The notes under the pieces are model-generated. The model made no database searches, was not told the origin of the DNA, and was given only the letters and a program-made list of their open reading frames with translations. The position numbers and the translations under genes were made by a program. 64,000 nucleotides of DNA. Origin: Nocardiopsis sp. ATB16-24. Its GTDB lineage: Bacteria; Actinomycetota; Actinomycetes; Streptosporangiales; Streptosporangiaceae. This document shows positions 54,785-63,583 of the stretch, piece after piece. Within the stretch, counting starts at the first letter, position 1. Each line of letters opens with the position of its first letter. The DNA lies in the NCBI RefSeq assembly GCF_030271535.1, contig NZ_JASCXJ010000003.1, positions 1 through 64,000 of the forward strand. The letters are read 5' to 3'.

Positions 54785-54871
54785 GTGACTTCCTTGACGA
54801 GCGCGTATCTGACGAAGCGACGGGCAGTGGACTTCTGCCGCGTCGCCACCGCGCTCTGTCTGTGTCCCTAG
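54785..54871 (+). CDS. Cysteine-rich regulatory leader peptide
   Basis: 28 residues: MTSLTSAYLTKRRAVDFCRV then ATALCLCP. The basic-VDxxRxxxALC pattern resembles the family annotated as putative leader peptide in front of sulfur genes of actinobacteria (from memory). Three cysteines (18, 25, 27) near the stop are suited to sense cysteinyl-tRNA supply. It precedes a sulfurtransferase-sseC pair by about 500 nt. It begins at GTG 54785; no ribosome site stands upstream. Confidence 0.75.
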   Translation: MTSLTSAYLTKRRAVDFCRVATALCLCP

Positions 54872-55377
54872 GCGGACGGGGCTCGGCCCCGCGCCTTCTC
54901 CGTGCGACTGGTATCCGCTCCGTGTACGCATGTGGGGACATCAAGCAATGCAGGTCGATCTTCGCGGGCGGCTTCTCGCCGCCGGTCTGACAACCCCCGT
55001 ATCGGTCACGGCCCCGACGGCCGGCAGCCCCCGGACCCTCCGGTCCCAGGCTCCGCCGTGGATCGCCGCGACGTTCCTGGGGAAGCGCCGATCGGCCCAC
55101 GGCCCGTCGACCTCCCACGTCGTACACCCCGCAGCCGGCTCCGCGCCCTCCTGGAAGAGGGCACGGACGCTTCCGTTCGCACGGGGCACGGCGTCCGCCC
55201 CCGCGTTCCCCGCCATGCCCGGTCGCCACGCCGACGGCGGCACCCGCCTTCTCGTCCGCCCGTCGGCGGGCGGAAGGGCGGTCTGAGACCCACCAAGACC
55301 CTCACCCCCGGACCCGAGGTCCGGGGACACCGACACGTACACGCGACACCGCACGAGAAACAAGCAGGAGGTTCCCT
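54872..55377 (+). other. 506-nt leader between leader peptide and sulfurtransferase
   Basis: No credible gene. GC-rich with several stems, among them TCCGCCCG-TCGG-CGGGCGGA at 55255-55274. The stretch is long for a simple leader, so it could hold an attenuator controlled by leader translation, and a second promoter close to the gene. Confidence 0.5.
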
Positions 55378-56223
55378 ATGAGCCGCTCCGACGTCCTTGT
55401 GGACGCCGACTGGGTGGAGGCTCACCTGGATGACGAGAACGTGGTCATCGTCGAGGTCGACGAGGACACGTCCGCCTACGACAAGGGGCATATCCGCGGA
55501 GCCGTCAAACTCGACTGGAGGCAGGACCTCCAGGACCCGGTCCGCCACGACTTCGTGGACCGCACCGGATTCGAGAAGCTGATGTCGGCCAAGGGCATCG
55601 GCAACGACCACCAGGTCGTTCTCTACGGTGGCAACAACAACTGGTTCGCGGCCTACGCGTACTGGTACTTCAAGCTCTACGGCCACCAGAGCGTCCGCCT
55701 GATGGACGGCGGTCGCAAGAAGTGGGAGCTCGACTCCCGCGAGCTGGTCACGGAGGTCCCCGAGCGGACCCCGACCCGGTACGAGGCCAAGGAGCAGGAC
55801 ACCTCCATCCGCGCCTTCCGTGACGAGGTGGTCCAGGCCATCGGCACGAAGGAACTGGTGGACGTCCGCTCTCCCGACGAGTTCACCGGCAAGCTGCTCG
55901 CCCCGGCGCACCTGCCCCAGGAGGCGGCACAGGTGGGCGGGCACATCCCCACGGCGCGCAACATCCCGTGGGCCAAGACCGCCAACGAGGACGGCACCTT
56001 CAAGAGCGACGAGGAACTGCGCGAGCTCTACACCGAGGCGGGGGTGGACCTGAACAAGGACATCATCGCCTACTGCCGGATCGGAGAGCGCTCCTCCCAC
56101 AGCTGGTTCGCGCTCAAGGAGCTCCTCGGAATTCCGAACGTCAAGAACTACGACGGTTCGTGGAGCGAGTACGGCTCGCTGGTGGGCGTGCCGGTCGAGG
56201 TGGGGGAGGCCGAGCCCAAGTGA
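55378..56223 (+). CDS. Thiosulfate/mercaptopyruvate sulfurtransferase (rhodanese)
   Basis: 281 residues, two rhodanese domains: an inactive one (1-125, VVIVEVDEDTSAYDKGHIRG) and an active one (150-281) with catalytic C233 in AYCRIGERSSHSWFAL. Transfers sulfane sulfur to cyanide or thiols; the CRIGER loop is typical of the CysA2-type mycobacterial enzyme. GGAGG before the ATG. Its stop overlaps the GTG of the sseC-like gene. Confidence 0.94.
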   Translation: MSRSDVLVDADWVEAHLDDENVVIVEVDEDTSAYDKGHIRGAVKLDWRQDLQDPVRHDFVDRTGFEKLMSAKGIGNDHQVVLYGGNNNWFAAYAYWYFKLYGHQSVRLMDGGRKKWELDSRELVTEVPERTPTRYEAKEQDTSIRAFRDEVVQAIGTKELVDVRSPDEFTGKLLAPAHLPQEAAQVGGHIPTARNIPWAKTANEDGTFKSDEELRELYTEAGVDLNKDIIAYCRIGERSSHSWFALKELLGIPNVKNYDGSWSEYGSLVGVPVEVGEAEPK

Positions 56224-56525
56224 GTAACGGATGTGGTGCGCCGGTCGGCGGGGTGGCACTCGCCGATGTCGACGCGGGTGGCCAGGCGGTCATCCAGGGC
56301 ACGGTGACGCGTGACGGTGAGCCGTTGAGCGGGGCCTACGCCCGACTGCTCAACTCCTCCGACGACTTCGTCGGAGAGGTGGCCACCGGCGAGGAGGGCA
56401 CGTTCCGCTTCTTCGCCGCCGACGGCGACTGGAAGGTGCGGGTGCTGGCCTCCCGAGGCTTCACCGGCGAATACGACGTCAAGGCCGAGGTGGGCAAGGT
56501 CATCGACCTGCGGGTCCAGGCCTAG
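56220..56525 (+). CDS. SseC-like DUF1416 protein
   Basis: 101 residues. Beta-sandwich with conserved CGAP near the N-terminus and VIQGTVTRDGEPLSGAYARL; similar to SseC of mycobacteria, always next to the sulfurtransferase and presumed to help it. GTG start overlaps the upstream stop (GTGA), so translation is coupled. Confidence 0.92.
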   Translation: MSNGCGAPVGGVALADVDAGGQAVIQGTVTRDGEPLSGAYARLLNSSDDFVGEVATGEEGTFRFFAADGDWKVRVLASRGFTGEYDVKAEVGKVIDLRVQA

Positions 56526-56561
56526 AGCCCTGGTCCGCCTCCTCACTCCCGAGACGAGGAA

Positions 56562-56616
56562 CAGCGCGAGGCGCCGGTGCCGACGGGGAACCGTCCGGCG
56601 CCGGCGCCTCGCGCTG
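56562..56616 (+). terminator. Large hairpin after the sulfur operon
   Basis: Perfect 16-bp stem (56562-56577 with 56601-56616) with a partly paired 23-nt top. The remaining 56617-56908 shows no gene and holds the next promoter. Confidence 0.8.
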
Positions 56617-56908
56617 CGGCCACCCGCCCACGTCGTGGACGGGACCGACCCGGGTGGAGACCGTGTCCGCGACCGTGCGGAACGAGGTCCCCGGGCGCGG
56701 CGGGGCTGGAAAGCGTTCCGCCGCCCTGCTTCACTGAACCCGGGTCGCCGTGTCCGTGGACACACCCGATCTCCCCGACTCTCCGGCGGGACCGTGACAA
56801 GCACACGGGGCGGTGACACCATTCTGCCCACGCTCCGGTCCCCGCCGGAGTCCGGCGTGGACGATTCTCCGGCCGTTCCACCGCGGTCGGACAGGAGGTG
56901 TTCGGACG

Positions 56909-59047
56909 GTGCCCACCCCCCGAGCAGGCGGCGCGTCACCAGGAGAGGGCGGACGTACCTACGTCGGCTGGCGGTACACCGTGCTCCTGCCGCCACCGGG
57001 ACCGGCGCCGCGTCGGCCGACCCCGGCCGACACCGCGACCCTCAGCGAGGAGTGGATCGCCTCCCAACGCGACAACGAGGCCCGGACCAACCGCCCCCTC
57101 CACTTCGCCCTGGCCGGGCTCGTCCTCTTCGCCCTGCTGTTCCCCCTGCTGTGGACGCTGCGGGTCCTCCCCGGCAGCCTCGCCCTCGGTGGTGTGCTCG
57201 CCTGCGCCGCCATCGCCGCCCCCCTCGCCTTCGCCCTCGTCCAGAGCCGTCAGGTCATCGCCGAACGTCTGGCCAGGGCACGTGAGCGTCTGGAGGCCGA
57301 ACGCGAGGAGCGTGATCGTCTCCTGCGCGAACGGCAGCACGAACACGCCCGCCGGTACACCGAGTGGCAGGCGGCGGTCCGTGCCTACGAGGCACAGCCG
57401 CTCTGGTACGGGGTGACCGTTCCCTCCGGGGTCGGGACCGTCGTCGTGGTCGGCGGGGACGAGGCCGGCTGGTCCGCCCTGCTCACCACCGTCGGGGTCT
57501 CCCGTCTCAGGGAGGGCGGAGACCTGACCGTCATCGACCTGACCGGTCGCTCCGTGACGCGTGAGCTCGTCCGGCTGGCCCGTCGCTGCGCCGTGGCACC
57601 GCGATGCTGGGTGCTTCCCGCCGACCTGCCCCGGATGACCCTGGGCACCGACCTGGACGCGGGTCAGCGCGCCCGCGTCCTCTCCGCCGTCGCGTCGGCC
57701 GCGGGGAACGCCGCCGACGCCGACGCCGACGAGACCCTCCTGTTGCGCCTGTTGGAGGTGTTGGGACCTCACGCGGGGATCGCCGAGATCATCGGCGGCC
57801 TGCGCGCCCTGCTCACGCCCGTGGACGACGCGGCCGAGGACGATCCGGCGCTCGCCCTGCTCACTCCTCGCCAACGTGTTCTCGTGCGTGAGCGCTGTAC
57901 CGGCGACCCGGACGTCCGCAGCCGGGCATGGGAGCTGGAGCGCCGTCTCAGCCCCTTCGAGGCCGTCGGTACCCGGGCGGACACCGCCGAGTACGCCCAG
58001 ATCAAGATCATCTCCACCGACAGGGCCTCCGGAAGGACCGCGGCCCGTTTCTACGGCACCTACGCCGTGTCCGCGCTCAGCGAACTGCTGGAGGCGCCGG
58101 AGCCCCCGGGAACCGCGGGTGACAGACGTCCTCGGGTGAGACCGGACCGGACCCGCACCGTCGTGGTCTGCGGCGCCGAGATTCTGCCCCCCGGCGAGAT
58201 CGACCAGGTCCTGTCGGCCGCCGCCGACAGCGGGGTGGAGGTCGTCCTGATGTTCCGCAACGCCCCGCCCGAAGCCCTCTCCCGATTCTCCGACCCCTCC
58301 TGTCTGCCCATCGTGATGCGTCAGGGTCGGACCGCGGCGCGGGCCGTGGCGCGGGCCGTGGCGTCCGCGCCCGGTGGCACGGGAGATCTGCGGATGCACC
58401 GTCTCACCGAGGTGGTCGGTGAGACGGTGGGCGACACGCTCGGCGGGGCGCAACGGGACCCCGACGAGGAGGAGGTCGACGACCGCTTCTTCCCCTCCCC
58501 CCACACCGAGTCCGGAGCGGTCATCCGCAACGCCGCGGCGGCGATCCCCCCTCTCGACCTCGTGCGGCATGTGAGGTCCACCACCGTCTGGGGAAGGGCC
58601 ACGGCCCAGGCCGCCGGTGCCGCCGCTCCGGCCGGGACCCCTGACGAGGAGGACCAGCCGTCGCGCGTCCGTGGACCGGACGCGGAGTCGCTGTGCGAGC
58701 TGCCCTCCACGGCGGCGCTGGTCCTGACCGACAAGGGGCCGGTCCTGGCCGACGTCAACCCGGGTATCCTCACCCTGTCCACGGCCACTCTCGCCACGGT
58801 GGACGACTCCTCCGACACCGGTGTCGGATCGGGCGTCGAGAGCGGCGGCGGTGGGAGCGGAGCCGGAACGCGGAGCGGACGGGCCGCGAGCGGTCGCCCC
58901 CGCACCGTGGCCCCACCGCCGACGGTCGACCCCGACACGCCCGGCGACTCCGCCCCGGGCGGGAGAACTCCTTCCCCGGTGGGGATCGAGGGCCGGGTTC
59001 CCCCCAATCTGGGGCCGCCCCCCGAGAGGTTGGACTGGCGGGTCTGA
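56909..59047 (+). CDS. Large membrane protein of unknown function
   Basis: 712 residues, family not recognised. Two membrane helices (about 64-85 and 88-112), then a charged coiled coil (about 113-150: RLEAEREERDRLLRERQHEH), then a soluble part with alternating strands and helices (VTVPSGVGTVVVVGGDEAGW, LTVIDLTGRSVTRELVRLAR). It has the feel of a P-loop/FtsK-like fold without a Walker lysine. The last 130 residues are Gly/Ser/Pro-rich and disordered. Start GTG 56909 is supported by AGGAGGTG 9 nt upstream. It stands alone; the next gene, murT, is 96 nt away on the same strand. Confidence 0.7.
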   Translation: MPTPRAGGASPGEGGRTYVGWRYTVLLPPPGPAPRRPTPADTATLSEEWIASQRDNEARTNRPLHFALAGLVLFALLFPLLWTLRVLPGSLALGGVLACAAIAAPLAFALVQSRQVIAERLARARERLEAEREERDRLLRERQHEHARRYTEWQAAVRAYEAQPLWYGVTVPSGVGTVVVVGGDEAGWSALLTTVGVSRLREGGDLTVIDLTGRSVTRELVRLARRCAVAPRCWVLPADLPRMTLGTDLDAGQRARVLSAVASAAGNAADADADETLLLRLLEVLGPHAGIAEIIGGLRALLTPVDDAAEDDPALALLTPRQRVLVRERCTGDPDVRSRAWELERRLSPFEAVGTRADTAEYAQIKIISTDRASGRTAARFYGTYAVSALSELLEAPEPPGTAGDRRPRVRPDRTRTVVVCGAEILPPGEIDQVLSAAADSGVEVVLMFRNAPPEALSRFSDPSCLPIVMRQGRTAARAVARAVASAPGGTGDLRMHRLTEVVGETVGDTLGGAQRDPDEEEVDDRFFPSPHTESGAVIRNAAAAIPPLDLVRHVRSTTVWGRATAQAAGAAAPAGTPDEEDQPSRVRGPDAESLCELPSTAALVLTDKGPVLADVNPGILTLSTATLATVDDSSDTGVGSGVESGGGGSGAGTRSGRAASGRPRTVAPPPTVDPDTPGDSAPGGRTPSPVGIEGRVPPNLGPPPERLDWRV

Positions 59048-59143
59048 CCCGAGGTGGACAATAGGTTTGACCCGACACATCACCCGCGGCCTTCCACCGT
59101 CGGACGACACGGGTGATCCGGTAACTCTGGAGAGTAAGAGTAG

Positions 59144-60400
59144 ATGAGCGAGCTTCCCTTGCGCGCCCAACTGGCCTCAGTTCTGGGAAGGAGCGCAGCC
59201 AGCCTGTCCCGTGCCACCGGACGGGGAGACGGTTCCGTGATCGGAGGCCGGGTGGCGCTCAAGGTCGAACCCGACCTGCTCGCCAAGCTCGCCCGAGGGC
59301 GCAGGCTCGCCCTGGTCAGCGCGACCAACGGCAAGACCACCACCACCAGGCTCATCGCGCAGGCCCTGCGCGAGTTCGGCGACGTGGCCACCAACGAGCA
59401 CGGCGCGAACATGCCCACCGGCCACATCACGGCGCTGTCCGACAACCGGTCGGCCGTCAACGGGGTGCTGGAGGTCGACGAGAAGTACCTCCCCCAGGTG
59501 CTGCTGGCCACCCAGCCCGCGTTCGTGGTGCTGATGAACCTGAGCCGCGACCAGATGGACCGCGCCTCGGAGATCAACCTGCTCGCCAAGAAGTGGCGCA
59601 TGGCCCTGGGGAAGAGCAGCACGCACGTCATCGCCAACGCCGACGACCCGCTCGTGGCCTGGGCGGGCCTGGGCGCGCCCAGCGCCACGTGGGTCTCCGC
59701 GGGTCAGCGCTGGAAGGAGGACTCCTGGTGCTGCCCCGAGTGCGGAGGCCACCTCAAGCGCGACGTGGACCCGCACTGGGAGTGCCCCGAGTGCGGCCTG
59801 GCGCGACCCAAGACCACCTGGGCGGTGGACAACGACTCCGACGTCCTGGTCACCCCCGAGGGTCAGCGGGTCAAGCTGCGACTGAACCTGCCCGGTGACG
59901 CCAACAGGTCCAACGCCGCGATCGCCGCCGCGACCGCCGCGGGATACGGCATGCACCCCGAGCGCACCGTCGAACGGCTCCGGGAGATCACCTCGGTCGC
60001 CGGCCGCTACACCTCCGTGGTGACCATGGGGGTCGAGGTGCGTCTGCTCCTGGCCAAGAACCCGGCCGGGTGGCTGGAGTCCTTCGCGGTCCTGGACCCG
60101 CCTCGCACACCGGTGATCCTGGCGGTCAACGCGCAGGTCCCCGACGGCAAGGACACCTCCTGGCTGTGGGACGTGGACTACACCGTGCTGCGCGGCCGTC
60201 GCGTCTTCGTCATGGGCGAGCGTCGCACCGACCTCGCACTGCGCCTGGAGACCGACGACGTCGAGTTCGAGGTCGCCGACAGGGTGGACGAGGCCCTGAA
60301 CCGCATCAAGGCGGAGCAGCCGGACATCACCAAGGTGGACCTCATCGCCAACTACACCGCCTTCCAGCAGATCCGCACGGCCTACGGCCGCGTTCAGTAG
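59144..60400 (+). CDS. murT: Lipid II isoglutaminyl synthase, MurT subunit
   Basis: 418 residues. With GatD it amidates the D-Glu of lipid II at the inner membrane. Mur-ligase fold with P-loop SATNGKTTTTRLI (about 59), a four-cysteine zinc ribbon (CCPECGGH..WECPECGL, about 196-224) special to MurT, and the C-terminal DUF1727. Followed by gatD after 8 nt. Confidence 0.95.
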   Translation: MSELPLRAQLASVLGRSAASLSRATGRGDGSVIGGRVALKVEPDLLAKLARGRRLALVSATNGKTTTTRLIAQALREFGDVATNEHGANMPTGHITALSDNRSAVNGVLEVDEKYLPQVLLATQPAFVVLMNLSRDQMDRASEINLLAKKWRMALGKSSTHVIANADDPLVAWAGLGAPSATWVSAGQRWKEDSWCCPECGGHLKRDVDPHWECPECGLARPKTTWAVDNDSDVLVTPEGQRVKLRLNLPGDANRSNAAIAAATAAGYGMHPERTVERLREITSVAGRYTSVVTMGVEVRLLLAKNPAGWLESFAVLDPPRTPVILAVNAQVPDGKDTSWLWDVDYTVLRGRRVFVMGERRTDLALRLETDDVEFEVADRVDEALNRIKAEQPDITKVDLIANYTAFQQIRTAYGRVQ

Positions 60401-60408
60401 GGAGAACC

Positions 60409-61119
60409 ATGACGAACACCAGCACCCTGCGAATCGTGTGGATCTACCCCGACCTGTTGAGCACCTACGGGGACCGGGGCAACGTCCTGATCCTCAAGCG
60501 CCGGGCCGAGCTACGCGGTATCCCCACCGAGATCGTGCACGTCCACTCCAGCGACCCCGTGCCCGAACAGGGCGACATCTACCTGCTCGGCGGCGGTGAG
60601 GACCGCCCGCAGATCCTGGCCGCCGAACGTCTGCGCGCCGACGGCGGCCTGGCCCGGGCCGCGGCCCGAGGGGTCTGCGTCTTCGCTGTGTGCGCCGGGT
60701 ACCAGATCATCGGCGAGTCCTACGGCGACGACGAGGCCAACCCGCTCCCCGGTGTGGGCATCCTCGACATTCGCAGCGGCCGGGGACAGTCCCGTGCGGT
60801 CGGCGAGGTCGTCGCGGACGTGGACCCCTCCCTGGGCGTGGGAAGGATCACCGGTTTCGAGAACCACCAGGGCCGTACACAGATCGGTCCCTCGGCCAAG
60901 CCGTTCTCCACCGTCGTGCACGGCATCGGCAACGACGAGCGCACCGAGGGCGCCTACCAGGGGCAGGTGCTGGGCACCTACCTGCACGGGCCGGCCCTGC
61001 CCCGCAACCCGCAGCTGGCGGACCTGCTGTTGCGTTGGCGCGTGGGCGGGCTCGCACCGCTTCCCCCGGCCTGGGGCGAACGCCTGCACGAGGAGCGCCT
61101 CGCCGCCGCCCTGCGCTGA
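60409..61119 (+). CDS. gatD: Lipid II isoglutaminyl synthase, GatD subunit
   Basis: 236 residues. Class I glutamine amidotransferase that feeds ammonia to MurT. Catalytic C95 in VFAVCAGYQIIG and histidine in GTYLHGPALPRNP. GGGAG 4 nt before the ATG; same operon as murT. Followed by a terminator. Confidence 0.95.
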   Translation: MTNTSTLRIVWIYPDLLSTYGDRGNVLILKRRAELRGIPTEIVHVHSSDPVPEQGDIYLLGGGEDRPQILAAERLRADGGLARAAARGVCVFAVCAGYQIIGESYGDDEANPLPGVGILDIRSGRGQSRAVGEVVADVDPSLGVGRITGFENHQGRTQIGPSAKPFSTVVHGIGNDERTEGAYQGQVLGTYLHGPALPRNPQLADLLLRWRVGGLAPLPPAWGERLHEERLAAALR

Positions 61120-61140
61120 GCGGCACGACGGTCACCCCGA

Positions 61141-61175
61141 GGGGCCGGCGGGCACGTCCCGCCGGCCCCGCCTTT
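61141..61175 (+). terminator. Terminator after gatD
   Basis: 12-bp stem (61141-61152 with 61158-61169), CACGT loop, then GCCTTTTCG. Confidence 0.92.
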
Positions 61176-61232
61176 TCGTCGCGGTCCGGCGTGTCACGGA
61201 ATGGACGTCCCGCTCTCGTCGCTGCCCTGTAC

Positions 61233-62153
61233 ATGAAGGCAATGGCACTACAACAGTACGGAACCGCCGACGACCTGGCCCTGGTGGAGCTTCCCGAACC
61301 CAAGGTCGCCCCCAGCGAGGTCCTCATCAGGGTGAAGGCCGCGGGGGTCAACCCCGTGGACTGGAAACTCGCCTCCGGGGGGCTCGACGCGATCATGGAG
61401 GCGGACTTCCCGCTCATCCCCGGCTGGGACGTCGCCGGTGTGGTGGAGGCCGTCGGTCCGGACGCGCACGAGTACCGGGTCGGCGACGAGGTCTACGGCT
61501 ACCTGCGCAAGGACTGGGCCAAGAACGGAACCTACGCCGAGCTGGTCTCGGCCAACGTGCGCATGATCGCCCCCAAGCCGGAGTCGCTGGACTGGCGGGA
61601 GGCCGCGGGGGTGCCTCTGGCCGGACTCACCGCCTACCAGTCCGTCAAGAGGGCGCGCGTCGGCTCCGGTGACACGGTGCTGATCCACGCCGCGGCGGGC
61701 GGGGTCGGATCGTTCGGTGTCCAGATCGCCGCCTCCCGGGGAGCACGCGTCATCGGCACCGCCAGTGAACGCAACCACGACTTCCTGCGCTCCCTGGGGG
61801 CCGAGCCCGTGGTCTACGGGGACGGGCTCGACGAGCGCGTCCGGGACCTGGCCCCGGACGGCGTCGACGTGGTGCTCGACTTCGTCGGCGGGGGAGTGGC
61901 CGAGGCGTCGCGGGAACTGGTCGGCGACACCGACAGGATCGTGTCCGTCGCCGACCCCGACATCCAGGAGGCGGGCGGCCACTGGCTGTGGGTACGTCCG
62001 GACAGCGCCGACCTCGCCGAACTGGCCCGCATGGCCGACGCCGGTCGGCTCACCGTCCACCTGGAGCGCGAGTTCCCGCTGGCCGAGGCGGCCGAGGCCT
62101 GGCGTCTGAGCCAGGGCGGTCGTACCCGGGGCAAGATCGTCCTCACGCTCTGA
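61233..62153 (+). CDS. Zinc-independent quinone oxidoreductase (MDR family)
   Basis: 306 residues. NADPH-dependent alcohol-dehydrogenase-like protein of the quinone oxidoreductase group: no zinc cysteines, GWDVAGVVEAVG, nucleotide loop HAAAGGVGSFGVQIAASRGA. Substrate unknown. The ATG at 61233 has no ribosome site, another ATG is 9 nt inside; the mRNA may be leaderless or start further down. Confidence 0.88.
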   Translation: MKAMALQQYGTADDLALVELPEPKVAPSEVLIRVKAAGVNPVDWKLASGGLDAIMEADFPLIPGWDVAGVVEAVGPDAHEYRVGDEVYGYLRKDWAKNGTYAELVSANVRMIAPKPESLDWREAAGVPLAGLTAYQSVKRARVGSGDTVLIHAAAGGVGSFGVQIAASRGARVIGTASERNHDFLRSLGAEPVVYGDGLDERVRDLAPDGVDVVLDFVGGGVAEASRELVGDTDRIVSVADPDIQEAGGHWLWVRPDSADLAELARMADAGRLTVHLEREFPLAEAAEAWRLSQGGRTRGKIVLTL

Positions 62154-62165
62154 GCGTCTTCGCGC

Positions 62166-62196
62166 GCGGGGTCCGTCCGAACACACCGGACGGACC
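62166..62196. terminator. Terminator, oxidoreductase and ygfZ
   Basis: 12-bp perfect stem (62166-62177 with 62185-62196) and 7-nt loop between convergent genes. Confidence 0.88.
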
Positions 62197-62240
62197 CCTC
62201 CGTGTGGTTCCGCGCGGTCGCCCGGGAGGGCCGGACCGCG

Positions 62241-63263
62241 TCAGCGGGGACGACGCCGCAGGGTGATATCGGCGTTGGCGCCCGTGTCGGGGTCCACGAC
62301 GACCTCCTGACCGGCGGGGATGCCGTCCACCACCAGGTCGGCGTCGGTCGGCGACGTGCGCCTGACCACGCCCAGCGCGATCGGTCCCAGTTCGTGGTGG
62401 CGGGCCGACGTCCCCACCCGGCCCACGTTGCGCCCCTCCAGCTCGATCGCCGCTCCCACCTTGGGCAGCCGCTCGACGGTGCCGTCCAGGTGCAGCATCA
62501 CCAGACGGCGCGGCGGGCGACCGAGGTTGTGCACCCGGGCCACCGTCTCCTGCCCCGGATAGCAGCCCTTCTCCAGGTGCACCGCCCGACCCACCCAGTC
62601 CACCTCGTGTGGAATCGTGCGCTCGTCGGTGTCCAGCCCGGCCCGTACCCGGTGCTCCGCGATCCGGTTCGCCTCATAGGCCCACATACCGGCCGGACGC
62701 GCCCCGGCGTCCGTGAGCGCCCTGGCGGCCTCCGTGAGCCGGTCGGAGGGCAGGAACAGGTCGCTCTCCCCTTCCGCGGCGCGGATCGGCACGTCATCGA
62801 GCGAGGCGGCGGTGATCACCTTGGCGCGGTCGGGGCCGAGCACGGTCAGCACGGCGCGGTCCTCGCTCAGATCCTCGACCTCCACGCGCAACATGAACCG
62901 CATCGAGTCGAGGAACCTCGCGAGTTCCGGCCCCCCTCCGGGCTCGGTGTGCATCCAGGTGGCCTCGCCGTCGTCCATCAGGGACAGGTGGTGCCGCAGG
63001 TGTCCCCGGTTGTCCAGGATCAGCGACTCGGTGGCCGTCCTCGGTGCCATCCCCAACGTCAGTTGGCTGGTGAGGTCGTTCAGCCAGCTCAGGCGGTCGG
63101 GTCCCAGGACCCGCACCACGTCCCGGTTGCTCCGGTCGACCCAGGCGCTCGAACGTTCGATGGCACGGCCCTCGTGGGAGGGATCCCCGTAGTGCGCGGC
63201 GACCGCGGAGTCCGGGGACTCGGCGCTCACGGCGCCCGGTGTGCTCAGCAGCGGCGAAGTCAT
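62241..63263 (-). CDS. ygfZ: YgfZ/GcvT-like folate-binding protein
   Basis: 340 residues. Helps repair or build iron-sulfur enzymes using tetrahydrofolate. The signature KGCYPGQE is present (EKGCYPGQETVARV), with an N-terminal DRSNRDVVRVLGPDRLSWLN fold like GcvT. Start at ATG 63263; seven residues further upstream are possible. Cytoplasmic, single gene. Confidence 0.92.
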   Translation of the reverse strand: MTSPLLSTPGAVSAESPDSAVAAHYGDPSHEGRAIERSSAWVDRSNRDVVRVLGPDRLSWLNDLTSQLTLGMAPRTATESLILDNRGHLRHHLSLMDDGEATWMHTEPGGGPELARFLDSMRFMLRVEVEDLSEDRAVLTVLGPDRAKVITAASLDDVPIRAAEGESDLFLPSDRLTEAARALTDAGARPAGMWAYEANRIAEHRVRAGLDTDERTIPHEVDWVGRAVHLEKGCYPGQETVARVHNLGRPPRRLVMLHLDGTVERLPKVGAAIELEGRNVGRVGTSARHHELGPIALGVVRRTSPTDADLVVDGIPAGQEVVVDPDTGANADITLRRRPR

Positions 63264-63340
63264 ACCGCCGAGAGTAGTCGCCACTCCTCGGAGGTCGAAA
63301 ATCCGGCTTCCACCTGTGGTTTCTCCTACAGAAAAAACAT

Positions 63341-63370
63341 TTGCCCCGGCCGGGAGACGGGACGTACTGT
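63341..63370 (+). promoter_or_regulatory. Candidate promoter of the small ORF
   Basis: TTGCCC (63341-63346) and TACTGT (63365-63370) with an 18-nt spacer, about 15 nt before the strong ribosome site. Confidence 0.5.
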
Positions 63371-63403
63371 CGGTGGCACGCAGGAAAGGAGGTGGTCCGG
63401 AAG

Positions 63404-63442
63404 ATGTTCGATCTCAGGACTGGCGAGGTGGCCGTCCGCTAG
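63404..63442 (+). CDS. 12-residue ORF with an extreme ribosome site
   Basis: The peptide is MFDLRTGEVAVR. Upstream AAAGGAGGTGGTCC (63385-63398) complements the 16S rRNA tail over about 14 nt with one G-U change, far stronger than normal, 11 nt from the ATG (core AAGGAGG). It stands in its own direction between two minus-strand genes, is too short to be a normal enzyme, and lies directly before structured RNA. Codon use fits the genome. It is a leader, ribosome-stalling or sRNA-encoded peptide candidate (inference). Confidence 0.55.
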   Translation: MFDLRTGEVAVR

Positions 63443-63443
63443 G

Positions 63444-63580
63444 ACGACGCTCGCGTTCGCGCGACGTCGTTCGCAGCGAATCCCAGACGGACACCCGGAC
63501 CCCGGGCTGCTGGCTTCGTCCGACCAGCCCCGCCACCACGGTGGGAGAGAGCCCGGGGTCTGCCATGCCCACTGTGGGCT
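63444..63580 (+). ncRNA. Structured RNA downstream of the small ORF
   Basis: Stem 1: 63444-63455 with 63460-63470 (one bulge), closed by a TTCG loop. Stem 2: a long-range 11-bp helix 63498-63508 with 63550-63560 closing a multi-branch loop that holds GCTGG/CCAGC and CCACC/GGTGG hairpins. Then GCCCACTGTGGGC followed by TCTTCT as terminator. No known riboswitch class recognised. Confidence 0.55.
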
Positions 63581-63583
63581 CTT

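Noticed and set aside
56936..59170. 744-codon minus-strand frame opposite the unknown membrane protein
   Set aside because: As long as the + strand gene, but the + strand has the perfect ribosome site, membrane helices and coiled coil; the minus frame lacks all of these.
63444..63580. tRNA or known ribozyme in the structured block
   Set aside because: No cloverleaf with T-arm GGTTCGA, no CCA end or anticodon arm could be drawn.
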